DNA of 64,000 nucleotides from JAEUMW01 sp963734295 (GTDB lineage: Bacteria > Pseudomonadota > Gammaproteobacteria > Burkholderiales > JAEUMW01), in NCBI GenBank assembly GCA_963734295.1, contig CAVTGS010000013.1, positions 1 through 64,000 of the forward strand, given 5' to 3'. The notes under the pieces are model-generated. The model was not told the origin of the DNA and did not search any database. It saw nothing but the letters and a program-made list of their open reading frames with translations. This document shows, piece by piece, positions 18,159 through 26,256 of this stretch. Positions within the stretch are counted from its first letter, which is position 1; each line of letters starts with the position of its first letter. The translations under genes and the position numbers were made by a program.

Positions 18159-18654
18159 GGCAACGCCCGGCGGCGTCCCGCCGCCGAAGCGCCACCGCAG
18201 ACCCTCTTCCGTGAGTCGGCGCAGATACGCGATCGGCGTCATGCCCGCCGGCACGATTTCCTCCGGATACTCGTAGCGCAGCTCGTCGAGGGAGAACGTG
18301 CAGCGCTCGGCGATCTTCACCGTCTCCGCGAGGAGCTCGGGCGGATAGAGCCGGGCGAGAATTTCCCGCTTGCGCAGATGCCGCTCGCCGTTGGGATGCA
18401 GCGCGTGGCCGGCCTGCGCCGACGGTGGTCTTCAGCCGGATCGCGGTCACCACGTCCTGCAATGCACGCCGCCCGCGCACGTGCATGTGAACGTCGCCCG
18501 CTGCGACCAGGGGCAGACCGGATTGCTTGCCGAGGTCGACGAGGCGCGCGAGCTGCTCGCGGTCGTGCGCACCGGCGAGCAGTTCCACCGCGATCCACGC
18601 GCGGTCGGGAAAGCGGTCCGCGAGCCAGCGGGCGTGCGCGAGCTCAGCTCGCGC

Positions 18655-18686
18655 AGGGAAGAGGGAAGGGAGAAGGGAGAAGGGAC
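18655..18686. repeat. Solo purine arm of repeat A (A3) in dnaE2
   Basis: An AGGGAAGAGGGAAGGGAGAA-type stretch like the left arm of A1/A2, without core or second arm. It lies in the PHP domain between GCLALL and ELAHARWLADR of dnaE2. Confidence 0.55.
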
Positions 18687-18840
18687 GAGCAACGCCAGAC
18701 AACCCGGCATGCCGTCTGCAAGATCGTCCTGCGTCAGTTGATACTCACCCTTGTCTGCCCGGCGCCGCGTTCGCGTGATGAGTTCGGAGAGATTGCCGTA
18801 GCCAGTGCGGTCGGTGGCGAGGAGGACGAGGCGGGGTGAA

Positions 18841-18920
18841 GAGCAGGGAGGAGAGAAGAGGGAAGAGGAAGGTTGGCGCGAATGCGCCGCACCCCTCCCC
18901 CTTCCCCCTTCCCCCTTCCC
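18841..18920. repeat. Shortened hairpin repeat A4 inside dnaE2
   Basis: Purine arm and pyrimidine arm as in A1, but most of the core is missing; GCGCGAATGCGCCGCACCC remains and matches the inner right part of A1/A2. It is in-frame between LRLIVGAELAL and PRLVLLATDRTGYGNL in the dnaE2 PHP domain. Confidence 0.7.
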
Positions 18921-19135
18921 GCGCAGCGCGAGCTCCGCTCCGACGATGAGCCGGAGTCCACATTCCTTCGCCGCCCCATGCGCACGCACGACCCCCGCGA
19001 GCGAGCATTCGTCGGTGATGGCGAGCGCCTCGTAACCGAGCGCGTGAGCGCGCTCCACCAGCTCTTCCGGATGCGAGGCGCCGCGCAGGAAGGAAAAGTT
19101 GGTGCAGCAGTGCAGCTCGGCGTAGGCGGGGGATG

Positions 19136-20570
19136 TCACGCAAATATGCCGTGCACGAACCAGCGGCCAGTCCCGCTTCGCTCCCTGAAGACCCAGAACC
19201 TTGCGCCGGCCGCGTTGCGGGCGACGAAGTAATCGCGGGTCACGTCGTTGCCGTCCCACCAGCCGCTCTCGATGCGCTCGGGGCCGGCGAGGATCGAGAG
19301 CGACGCCGGCGATGCGCCGTCCGGGTTCGTGCGCAGCGGTTTCGGTTCGGCGAGCAGCCACAGCGGTCGCGGATTCGAAGCCGAGGCGACGGCGGCGCTG
19401 CCGCCGGGCTCGGCGGGCTGCCACGCGAGCTCGGGCCGGTGATCGGGCACGAGCGCGAGCCCGCAGACGGCGGCGTCCCCCAGTCGCGCGCGCAGCCGCT
19501 CCACCAGCGCGAGGCGGTTCTCCGCGAGCTCGTCCCGGTCGCCGAAGAAGGAGAAGTTGCGCGGCGCGAGCTGCATGGTCTCGGCCGCGGTGAGCGCGAT
19601 CGACTCCACGCGATCCGGGAGCGCGACGTTCGAGAGCCGTTCCCGCAGGAGTACCAGCAGGTGCGCGGGATCGCGGCTCGGCGTGGAAAGGGAGAGCGAG
19701 ACCATCGTCGGCGCATGGCCCTCGTGGCCGAGGGTGAGCGAGAGCTGCGTGATGCCTTGCCGGCGTGCCGTCAGCACGCCGCACAATTCGGCCAGCAGGC
19801 GCTTCGCAGGGAAGATCAGCGCTTCCACCTCCCACACCGGGGAAGGCAGGTCGAGCCGCGCAGACTGGACGTCCGGCGCAACCCACGGCGGGCGCGGATC
19901 GGGGCAATCACCGAAGGCGCGGTCGAGCTCGTCGAGCAGCTTGTCGCCGAAGCGACGGGCGAGGCCGTCGCGGGGCAGACGCCGGCATTCGCCGAGGGTG
20001 CGCACGCCGATCTTCTCCAGCGCTTCGAGGACTGCGGTGTCCTGCTCGAGCAGGTCGATCGAGAGCGCGGCCAGGCGGCTGCGAAGCTCGGTGGTTTCGA
20101 TCAGCTCCAGTTCCAGCCCCGCACGGGCGAGCAGCGCGGCGCCGGCGGCGGTCGGCGCGACCGCCATGAACGCGTCGAAGCCAAGCTCGGCGAGACCGTT
20201 TCGCGCTTGTTCGAGGAGCGGCGACAAGCCACCGAAGAGGCGCAGGCTGCCGCCGATCTCGGCGAGCAGCGCCGCGCGCTCCGCGAGGCTGATCGTGGGC
20301 GTGAACTGCAGCGCCCAGGCGGCGAGACGCTCCAGCGCTTCGCGCTCGCGCTGTGCGTCGCGTCGCATGCACCGCAAGCCCGGGGGCGAGGGCGTGGGCG
20401 GCGGAGATCGGCATGCCGGGGCGGATGCCGGCGCGCATGGCAGCAGCATTGCAGGAGACCACCAGCGGCCGGTTGCCGGGGCTCGCGATCGCGGTCGGGC
20501 CAGGCGCTTCAGCGCCGCGGGTGAAGACCTCGAGCGGCAGGGACGGGAAATGCAGGGCGAGCCAGAGCAT
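19136..20570 (-). pseudogene. imuB: ImuB, Y-family-like mutasome protein, one frameshift
   Basis: ImuB is a catalytically inactive Y-family polymerase relative that bridges the beta clamp, ImuA and DnaE2 in SOS mutagenesis. The start is MLWLALHFPSLPLEVF at 20570, typical for the family, and the body (LAAWALQFTPTISL, LRLFGGLSPLLEQA, AFGDCPDPRPPWVAP, RDYFVARNAAGARFWVFRE) runs to 19136. One extra base near 20375 splits it: LAVHA is in the first frame and REREALERL in the second. Its end overlaps the dnaE2 start and it begins 16 bp after the imuA stop, so the three genes form one unit. Functional if the single base is an error. Confidence 0.87.
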
Positions 20571-20585
20571 GGTCGAGCGTTGCCT

Positions 20586-21384
20586 TCATTCCCATTCGAG
20601 CGTCGCTGGCGGCGGGACGACCGTGTCTCCGGGTCGCGGCACGTCGAGCAGGAGCGGGGCGGGTACCGCGCCGCCACGCCGCTTCAGGATCGCGATCCGG
20701 AGCTTGCCGGAGCGTGGAGCAGGGGCCCCGCGACGCGGGGATGCGACCGCGGAGGCAAGCGGGGCGCCCGCGGTATCTTCCGGCAAGGAGCCCGCTCCCG
20801 GGTCGCACCTCCGGGCTACGCCCGCAGGCACTGCTCCGCCTTCCGCGGGCTTGCCGCGGGCCGGCGACAGGGCTAGCCGCAGCGCTGCGGGCGAGGGCGC
20901 CGTGGCGGAGGTTGCCGGAGAGAAATACACGCCCCAGCCGCCGCCCGCTTCCGCCGCGAGCTGCAGCCGGCGCGCGCCCCGTTCGGTGAGGAACGGCGGC
21001 CATGCGAGCACGGCGCTGCAACTGCCGGAGCGCAGCGCCTGCTCCATCGCCCACAGGATGTCGCTGCCCTTCTCGGGACGGATCATCACCACCCGCGCGA
21101 GGTCGATGCCCGTCGCCGCCAGCGCGGGTGCGTAGGGCAGATAGGGCGGTGCGATGAACGCGATCCAGAGATCCGCGCGCGAGAGCCGGGCGAGCGCCGG
21201 GGCGAGCAGCGAGAGCTCGCCGATGCCTTCGCGCTCGCAGCAGGATCTCGGTGAGCGCGCCGCGCGGCCAGCCGCCGCCGGGCAGGAGCGCGTCGAGCGC
21301 CGGGAAGCCGGTGGGAATGCTGGGGACCGCGACGCGCGCGGCCTCGCCGCCGCGCCAGACGTCGGGACGTTGGAGGAGTGCGGA
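20586..21384 (-). pseudogene. imuA: ImuA, RecA-like mutasome protein, no start codon, carries repeat B
   Basis: ImuA is the RecA/SulA-like partner of ImuB and DnaE2. Recognisable parts are SIPTGFPALDALLPGGGWP (N-terminal, P-loop-like region), EREGIGELSLLAPALARLS, PYAPALAATGIDLARVVMI and the C-terminal LRIAILKRRGG. One extra base near 21240 changes frame after LTEILL. Upstream, the conserved LLQRPDVWRGGEAARV is preceded directly by TAG at 21385-21387, where an ATG would be expected, so no start codon is visible. A 147-bp repeat (20703-20849) inserts 49 in-frame residues before LRIAILKRRG. Confidence 0.8.
20703..20849. repeat. 147-bp repeat B, copy in imuA
   Basis: Begins CTTGCCGGAGCG and is followed immediately by a second CTTGCCG, so the unit is 147 bp (49 codons). 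In the imuA frame it encodes ARRCDPG ... LASAVASPR ... GAPAPRSGK. It is similar along its length to the copies at 23970 and 24117. Confidence 0.9.
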
Positions 21385-22208
21385 CTAGGCCCGAGGTCCA
21401 TGGAAGCAGCGCGCACTTTGACTTTGCGCGAGCGGTAGGCGTTACGAGAATGCCGCTTCGAGGTCTTTGCTTTTCGCTTTCGAGGCCGACGGCGAGTTTG
21501 ATCAGCGGATATTCATCCCACGTCCTGCCATCCAGCGTCCTGCCTGTTCTCTTCTTTCTGGTTCCTCCCCACTGCTTGAAGAAGAATGGGACTCCAGCCT
21601 CGACGCACTGATCGCGAATGTCCTTCACCCAGCTCGGGGCCATCGGACGTGCCCCGGGCCCTGATTCGCCGCCGACGATCACCCAATCGATACCGGCAAG
21701 ATCGAGGTTCGTCAGCGGGCCGAGCAGCGGTTCGAGCGACAGGAACTTGACCCGCGCGCCTGTTTGCCGAAGGTGGTCGATGCGGGATGTGTACTTTCGA
21801 TTCTCGACGCTCACGCCCATCCAGATGTTCGGCGTCCAGTGCAGTTTTCCGCTCAATTCAACGCAACCGATCCGAGCGCTTGGTCAGAATCTGGAACTGA
21901 TGCCGATGTGCCGTCTCCATGACGTCGAAAACGTTCTGATGAAGCTCGAGCGGCACGTCGTCCTGGAAGAGATCGCTCATCGAGTTGACGAAGATGCGCC
22001 TCGGCTTCTTCCATCGCAGCGGGACTGCCAGCATGTCTTCGTGAAGCGTCAGCTCGAACCCGTTCGCGTAGTTCGGCTGTCCCATTGCGCTGGAGCCGCA
22101 GCGACATGCGCTCGGCGTAGCAGTGCTTGCAGCCGGGGCTGATCTTCGTGCAGCCGGTCGAGCGGGTTCCAGGTTGCCTCGGTCCACTCGATCGTGGAGA
22201 TAGCCCAT
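21385..22208 (-). pseudogene. DUF5131 (phage Gp37/Gp68-like, three-Cys motif) protein, frameshifted
   Basis: A member of the DUF5131 family, usually paired with TcmP; the biochemical role is unknown, though the three-Cys motif suggests a metal or iron-sulfur site. Pieces in order: STIEWTEATWNPLD, the Cys motif CTKISPGCKHCYAERM, NYANGFELTLHEDMLAVPLRW, RRIFVNSMSDLFQDDVP, WMGVSVEN, VGGESGPGARPM and FFFKQWGG. At least four single-base insertions (at the start, and near 22160, 22090 and 21860) separate the frames. The 3' end is uncertain; I place it at the stop just before imuA. It follows tcmP with a 2-bp gap. Base composition rises toward the genome average at its 3' half. Confidence 0.75.
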
Positions 22209-22210
22209 GG

Positions 22211-23132
22211 TTACTTCTTGAAAAATGTGGCTAGCGTACATCTTTACAGCGATCAAATTGGCACCCTTCGGATTACCGGCTGCAAAGCAAAGCCATCGAT
22301 ATAGGGGCACGTTTTTACTGTTAACGAGAGGCACAGGATTGGGAGCTACTTCTGCAAAGATTGATTTGAGTCTGTCGTTGTAATATCTAGCAATTGCCTC
22401 AAAGTTGGCCGTCTTTACGATACTTTGCCTTTGATCGAAAGCCCGGGAGTGGCTGATTGGGGATTGGGCGAGAAAAACAAGCGACTCGCCACTCGGAGGT
22501 TCCGAAGACATTCATTCAAGCGTTTTCTTGTCTGCCTCGATCTATTTTTCCGTCTCTTCTTAGCAATCGGTTTACGCTTACACCGAGCGGAAACAACACC
22601 AAAACGTCGATAACTCGTGAATTGGCAATATCTTCAATGGTTTTCCAAGAATACTTGCATTCCGTAAGGATCAATGGAACATTACGAAGCACGATAGTTC
22701 GTGGGCTTTGCCTTCATCAAGCGCTGAAATGACACTTTGTTGGCGTCACTGTTGAAGTATTTGGGTCATTCCAGGCGTGCCCGAAAATTCGGAGCTTATT
22801 GACTGTCGAATGCCTGCACACCGACGTGGGTTCTGTTCGATGAATACGAAATGCTGAAAAGGCGGACCTTGTTTTCAGCGCTATGCGCACCGATCCATCA
22901 AGAAATCGCTGTATCCTCGTTCCGGGATCACGAAAACCCGGCAGGGTTCCCTGCCCTTGCGATGAATATTTGGTTTTGTTAAGGCGCGATCCGCTACCAG
23001 CGAAAGCATCGATATAGCCAAGCTTGAAAGGTTGGTTTTTTAGCGCGGTGGTGATAAGCGCGGAGATAGTCGCGCAGACGCTTTAGCTTGCTTTCGGTCC
23101 AAGGGCCGCCGAATTGGTGCTCGCGTCGTCAT
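22211..23132 (-). pseudogene. tcmP: Three-Cys-motif partner protein TcmP, frameshifted
   Basis: TcmP is the conserved partner of DUF5131 proteins, a methyltransferase-like protein of unknown activity. Segments recognised across frames: HQFGGPWTESKLKRLRDYL, ALKNQPFKLGYIDAFAGSGS (SAM-binding-like loop), DPYGMQ..SWKTIEDIANS, VIDVLVLFPLGVSVNRLL, KTANFEAIARYYNDRLK and the C-terminal FAAGNPKGA. The ATG at 23132 lies 16 bp after the lexA stop, so it appears to be in the lexA transcript. The gene is clearly lower in GC than its neighbours (long AT-rich stretches at 22500-23000), a sign of recent acquisition. Several one-base insertions break the frame. Confidence 0.75.
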
Positions 23133-23147
23133 GATAGTGAGTCGATC

Positions 23148-23753
23148 CTACAACGACCGCCCCGCACTGCGGATGATCCCCACCCCGATGCCCTCGATCA
23201 CGAGAGCATCGCGCTTCAGATCGACAACGATCGGCTTGAACGCCGGGTTCTCGGGCAGCAGTTGCACCTGGTTGCCCGAGCGTCTGAAGCGCTTGACCGT
23301 AACTTCGTTGCCGAGGCGCGCCACCACGACCTGACCCGAGCGGGCCTCGGGGGTCCGGTGCACGGCGAGCAGGTCGCCCTCGAGGATGCCGGCGTCGCGC
23401 ATGCTCGTCCCGCGCACCTTGAGGAGATAATCGGCGCGCGGCCGGAAGAGCGCCGGGTCGATCTGGTGGCGGCTTTCGATGTTCTCCTCGGCGAGGATCG
23501 GCGAGCCGGCGGCCACCCGCCCCACGAGGGGGAGGCCGAGCGCCTCCACGAGCCGGATGCCGCGCGCCGTGCCGTCGAACATCTCGATCACGCCTTTCCT
23601 CGCAAGCGCTCGCAGGTGCTCCTCGGCGGCGTTGGGGGAGCGAAAACCGAACGCCTGCGCGATTTCGGCGCGGGTCGGCGGCGCACCGTTGACTTCGATC
23701 GATTCACGGATGAGTTGCAGGATTTCCGCCTGCCGGGGGGTGAGCTCTTTCAT
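23148..23753 (-). CDS. lexA: LexA repressor
   Basis: The SOS master repressor, 201 residues. The N-terminal winged helix begins MKELTPRQAEILQLI and the recognition helix is around SPNAAEEHLRALARKG. The C-terminal S24-type protease domain has the cleavage site in RVAAGSPI (Ala-Gly, about residue 81), the nucleophile in GTSMRDAG (Ser, about 117) and the general-base Lys in EVTVKRF (about 154). Frame and length are normal. It starts 3 bp after the stop of the repeat-bearing gene and is followed 16 bp later by tcmP, so it should be autoregulated from the box at 24419. Confidence 0.95.
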   Translation of the reverse strand: MKELTPRQAEILQLIRESIEVNGAPPTRAEIAQAFGFRSPNAAEEHLRALARKGVIEMFDGTARGIRLVEALGLPLVGRVAAGSPILAEENIESRHQIDPALFRPRADYLLKVRGTSMRDAGILEGDLLAVHRTPEARSGQVVVARLGNEVTVKRFRRSGNQVQLLPENPAFKPIVVDLKRDALVIEGIGVGIIRSAGRSL

Positions 23754-23969
23754 GGTTCAGGCCTGGGTGGCGTAGAGGGAACGGTCGATATCGGATGCGT
23801 GCGGGGTTTTCCCGCCGCGGACGCCTGAGGGCATCGGCACCTTGTCGAACCTGGCGAGGCGCGCCTCGATGGCGATACGGCTGCGGCCATGGTCGGCGGC
23901 GAGCGCTGCGATGGTCCGGCCGGCGTCGAACCCGGCCACGAGTTTCTCGTCTTCTTCGGTGGACCAGGG

Positions 23970-24116
23970 CTTGCCGGAGCGTGGAGCAGGGGCCCCGCGT
24001 CGTGGGGATGCGACCGCGGAGGCAAGCAGGGTGCCCGCGGCAGATTCCGGCAAGGAGCCTGTTCCGGGGTCGCACCTTCGAGCTTCGCTCGCAGGCACTG
24101 CTCCGCCCTCTGCGGG
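23970..24116. repeat. 147-bp repeat B, second copy
   Basis: Begins CTTGCCGGAGCGTGGAGCAG and runs 147 bp to the start of the next copy. In the minus-strand gene frame it reads ARRCDPGTGS ... LASAVASPRRGAPAPRSGK, the same phase as the imuA copy. Confidence 0.92.
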
Positions 24117-24243
24117 CTTGCCGGAGCGTGGAGCAGGGGCCCGCGCGTGGGGATGCGACCGCGGAGGCAAGCGGGGTGCCCGCGGGAGATTCCGGCAAGG
24201 AGCCCGTTCCGGGGTCGCACCTTCGAGCTTCGCTCGCAGGCGA
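24117..24243. repeat. 147-bp repeat B, third copy, truncated
   Basis: Tandem to the copy at 23970 with the same start; it lacks the last ~20 bp and is 2 bp shorter in the GGGGCCC stretch, which breaks the frame of the host gene. Otherwise same phase. Confidence 0.9.
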
Positions 24244-24418
24244 GTTTTCCAGCTCGCGCACTGCGTGGAAGAGCGCACGGATGACGTCCGGCCGCTGATA
24301 GGGGCTGTCGGGCGGGAAAGGCTTGCCCGTTTCCGGGTCGTTGCCGTCGGAAAGATGTTTCAGGATCGTGAGCGCCTCATCGTGGTCCATGGTGGTCTCC
24401 GGGTCGAGCGTTAATAGG

Positions 24419-24434
24419 CTGTATGTGTACCTAG
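24419..24434 (-). promoter_or_regulatory. LexA-box-like site ahead of the lexA operon
   Basis: On the minus strand CTAGGTACACATACAG resembles the SOS box consensus CTGT-N8-ACAG, with mismatches confined mainly to the first half-site. It lies about 29 bp before the ATG at 24390 of the gene preceding lexA, the expected place for autoregulation. Confidence 0.55.
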
Positions 24435-24653
24435 TGCTGAATGAAAAAGCAAGCCCGGCAGACGATCGTCGGTGAGAACGCCTGGTCATGAACCCGCGCC
24501 CGCAGGAGGAAAAACCGGGCAGAGCGGTACTCGGTCTTTCGGACTAGGCTTTCCGGCGGATTGCACGCGCCCGACGAGCGCCTATAAGATTTCCGTCAAC
24601 CCGGCAGATCGGCCAGGCCGCTCGTGTCCACTGCACCGTGATGGAGGTCAGCC

Positions 24654-24950
24654 ATGAAACCCGCTCTTTCGCCGCCGCGCCGCTCGCGCCAGGTCAAACA
24701 CCGTGTCCGGATCGCCGGCGCCGCAATCGCCGCGGCGGTCGGTGCCGCGCTCGTCGTCGCAATGCCGGCCGACGCGGTGGCCGCCACGGACGTGCGGGCG
24801 GGTGCCTCCGATCTCGCCGATCGCGTGGTCGCACTGCGCCAGTTGCTGGCCGAGAAAAGCTCGGCGGTCGAGGCTGGCGCACCATGGAGCGATCGGGCAC
24901 TGACCCCCGGCACGCAGCTCTCGCAGTGGAAGAAGTGGAATAACGGCTGA
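24654..24950 (+). CDS. Putative RiPP precursor for the adjacent radical SAM maturase
   Basis: A 98-residue peptide directly upstream (34 bp) of a GrrM-like radical SAM gene. Residues 1-45 are basic then hydrophobic (IAGAAIAAAVGAALVVAMPA), a signal or membrane leader; the middle is helical (LADRVVALRQLLAEKSS); the C-terminus ends in LSQWKKWNNG. Cyclophane-forming maturases of this class crosslink an aromatic residue to the residue two positions on, so W-K-K and W-N-N are plausible ring sites, with W-S-D upstream as another. GGAGG precedes the ATG by 7 nt. The role as precursor is inferred from position, size and tail; it is not the long glycine-rich precursor typical of cyanobacteria. Confidence 0.7.
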   Translation: MKPALSPPRRSRQVKHRVRIAGAAIAAAVGAALVVAMPADAVAATDVRAGASDLADRVVALRQLLAEKSSAVEAGAPWSDRALTPGTQLSQWKKWNNG

Positions 24951-24984
24951 GCGCTGCTGCAGCCGCGCGCGCCGGCCCGCCGAC

Positions 24985-26256
24985 ATGACGCAAGCGCCAA
25001 GCGGTCTTTGGGCGCGCGCCTGCGATGCCGCTGCACCTCGGCGTGACGCAGTCGCGTTTTGCTTGCCGTCTTTTGCGCCGGCGCCGCGAGTGCAGTTGCT
25101 CGTCATGCAGCCGACGCCGTTCTGCAATCTCGACTGCAGCTACTGCTACCTCCCGGGGCGGAACGACCGGCGCCGCCTCTCGATCGCCACGGTCGAGGCC
25201 ACTATTCGCAACGTGATCGACAGCGGTCTGCTCGGCCCCGAGTTGACGGTGATCTGGCACGCCGGCGAGCCGCTGGTCGTTCCACCGGGCTTTTACGCGG
25301 AAGCGTTCGAGCGCATCGCGTCACTCGTCGCGGGCCGGGCGGTGGTGCGGCACTCCATCCAGACGAACGGGACGCTCATCGACGAAGGCTGGTGCGATCT
25401 CTTTCGTGCCTGGTCGGTGCGCGTTGGCATCAGCATCGACGGGCCGGCCCACATCCACGATCGTCATCGCAAGTCGCGCTCGGGGCGGGGCACCCACGGG
25501 AACACCATGCGCGGTGTGCAGCGCATGCTCGAGGCGGAGCTGCCTTTCTACGTGATCGCGGTGGTCACCGCCGACGCGCTGGGCGAGGCCGACGCGATTC
25601 TGGACTTTTTCGAGGCGTCGGGAGTGCACGACCTGGCGTTCAACGTCGAGGAGCAGGAGGGTGCCAACTCGAGCTCGTCGCTCGCAGGCGCGGAAGAGCG
25701 GATCACCGCCTTCTATCGCCGCGTTTTCGCGCGCGCCGTGTCGTCGGCCGGCCGCCTGCGCGTGCGCGAGCTCGACCGGTCGCGGGATGCGATCGTGCGC
25801 GGTCTGCCGGAATACGCGCTCGACGGCACGCGCTATGTCGCCAACGAGCAGGTCTGGCCCTTCGACATCGTCACGGTCGACTGCGAAGGAAACTTTTCGA
25901 TGTTCTCGCCAGAGCTCTCCGGTCACGCCCATCCCCGCTTCGGCGGCGTTGCACTCGGCAACGTACGGTGCGACCGATTGATCGACGTTCTCGCCACCTC
26001 ACGGTTTCAGCGAATGTTCGGCGAGATTCTCGACGGGGTCGAGCAGTGCGCGCGGAACTGCCGCTACTATTTCCTCTGCGGCGGCGGCGCACCCGCGAAC
26101 AAGCTCTTCGAGAACGGTCGCTTCGACTCGACCGAAACGGCCTTCTGCCGCTATTCGATACAGCGCCCGATCGATGTCACGCTCGAGCTGCTCGAGTCGC
26201 TCGCGACCGCAAACACACCGCCCCGTGAGTCCTCCGTGCAGCGGTCCGGCCTCTAA
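24985..26256 (+). CDS. GrrM-like radical SAM/SPASM peptide maturase
   Basis: A 423-residue radical SAM enzyme. The 4Fe-4S motif is CNLDCSYC (about residues 47-54) in the context LVMQPTPFCNLDCSYCYLPG. The phrases VIWHAGEPLVVP, RHSIQTNGTLI, VGISIDGPAHIHDRHRKSRS and FNVEEQEGAN are those of GRRM-system maturases, which form cyclophane rings on a small peptide. The C-terminal SPASM part carries Cys-rich CARNCRYYFLCGGG and a last Cys in TAFCRYSI, ligands for auxiliary clusters. It follows the putative precursor by 34 bp and ends 4 bp into the convergent STAND-like gene. No peptidase or exporter gene is adjacent. Confidence 0.87.
   Translation: MTQAPSGLWARACDAAAPRRDAVAFCLPSFAPAPRVQLLVMQPTPFCNLDCSYCYLPGRNDRRRLSIATVEATIRNVIDSGLLGPELTVIWHAGEPLVVPPGFYAEAFERIASLVAGRAVVRHSIQTNGTLIDEGWCDLFRAWSVRVGISIDGPAHIHDRHRKSRSGRGTHGNTMRGVQRMLEAELPFYVIAVVTADALGEADAILDFFEASGVHDLAFNVEEQEGANSSSSLAGAEERITAFYRRVFARAVSSAGRLRVRELDRSRDAIVRGLPEYALDGTRYVANEQVWPFDIVTVDCEGNFSMFSPELSGHAHPRFGGVALGNVRCDRLIDVLATSRFQRMFGEILDGVEQCARNCRYYFLCGGGAPANKLFENGRFDSTETAFCRYSIQRPIDVTLELLESLATANTPPRESSVQRSGL

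Larger units (their letters stand above)
15650..19139 (-). pseudogene. dnaE2: Error-prone DNA polymerase DnaE2, broken and repeat-interrupted
   Basis: The C-family polymerase of the SOS mutasome (ImuC), acting in translesion synthesis with ImuA/ImuB. Recognisable parts in order: PHP domain start (YAELHCCTNFSFLRGASHPEEL), LRLIVGAELAL, VHMHVRGRRALQDVV, then the polymerase core (GILCQGRGSAANSAVCYALG, PPDIDVDFEHERREE, LKVDVLALGML, GFGEYGFPESHSASFALLVY), the HhH region, and the OB-fold end (VVVWRALAERQRRELL). The GTG start at 19139 overlaps the imuB stop (GTGA). The frame is broken at about 18440, 17510, 16400-16520, and 15880, each by one net base. Four short repeats lie inside the gene (see 16394, 18041, 18655, 18841), making it about 300 bp longer than normal. 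Either the gene is dead, or most breaks are sequencing errors and the repeats are translated as linkers. Confidence 0.85.
23757..24390 (-). pseudogene. Small gene of the lexA operon with two tandem B repeats
   Basis: A protein I do not recognise by name. The N-terminal part (MDHDEALTILKHLSDG, then PFPPDSPYQRPDVIRALF) and the C-terminal part (PWSTEEDEKLVAGFDAG, IAALAADHGRSRIAIEARL, a helix-turn-helix-like or SANT-like segment) look like one small conserved protein of about 120 residues. Between them sit two copies of the 147-bp repeat, translated as a 90-residue Pro/Ala/Ser/Arg-rich linker. A 2-base shortening in the upstream copy (near 24141) shifts the frame. The gene is first after the LexA-box-like site and its stop is 3 bp from lexA. 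Confidence 0.65.

Noticed and set aside
22430..23100. AT-rich stretch as a promoter-rich intergenic island
   Set aside because: Six-frame reading shows conserved TcmP blocks in sequence across shifting frames, so it is coding DNA with insertions.
23970..24243. Tandem 147-bp repeats as a possible CRISPR array
   Set aside because: Repeat units are 147 bp with no unique spacers between them, are translated in frame, and no cas gene is present.
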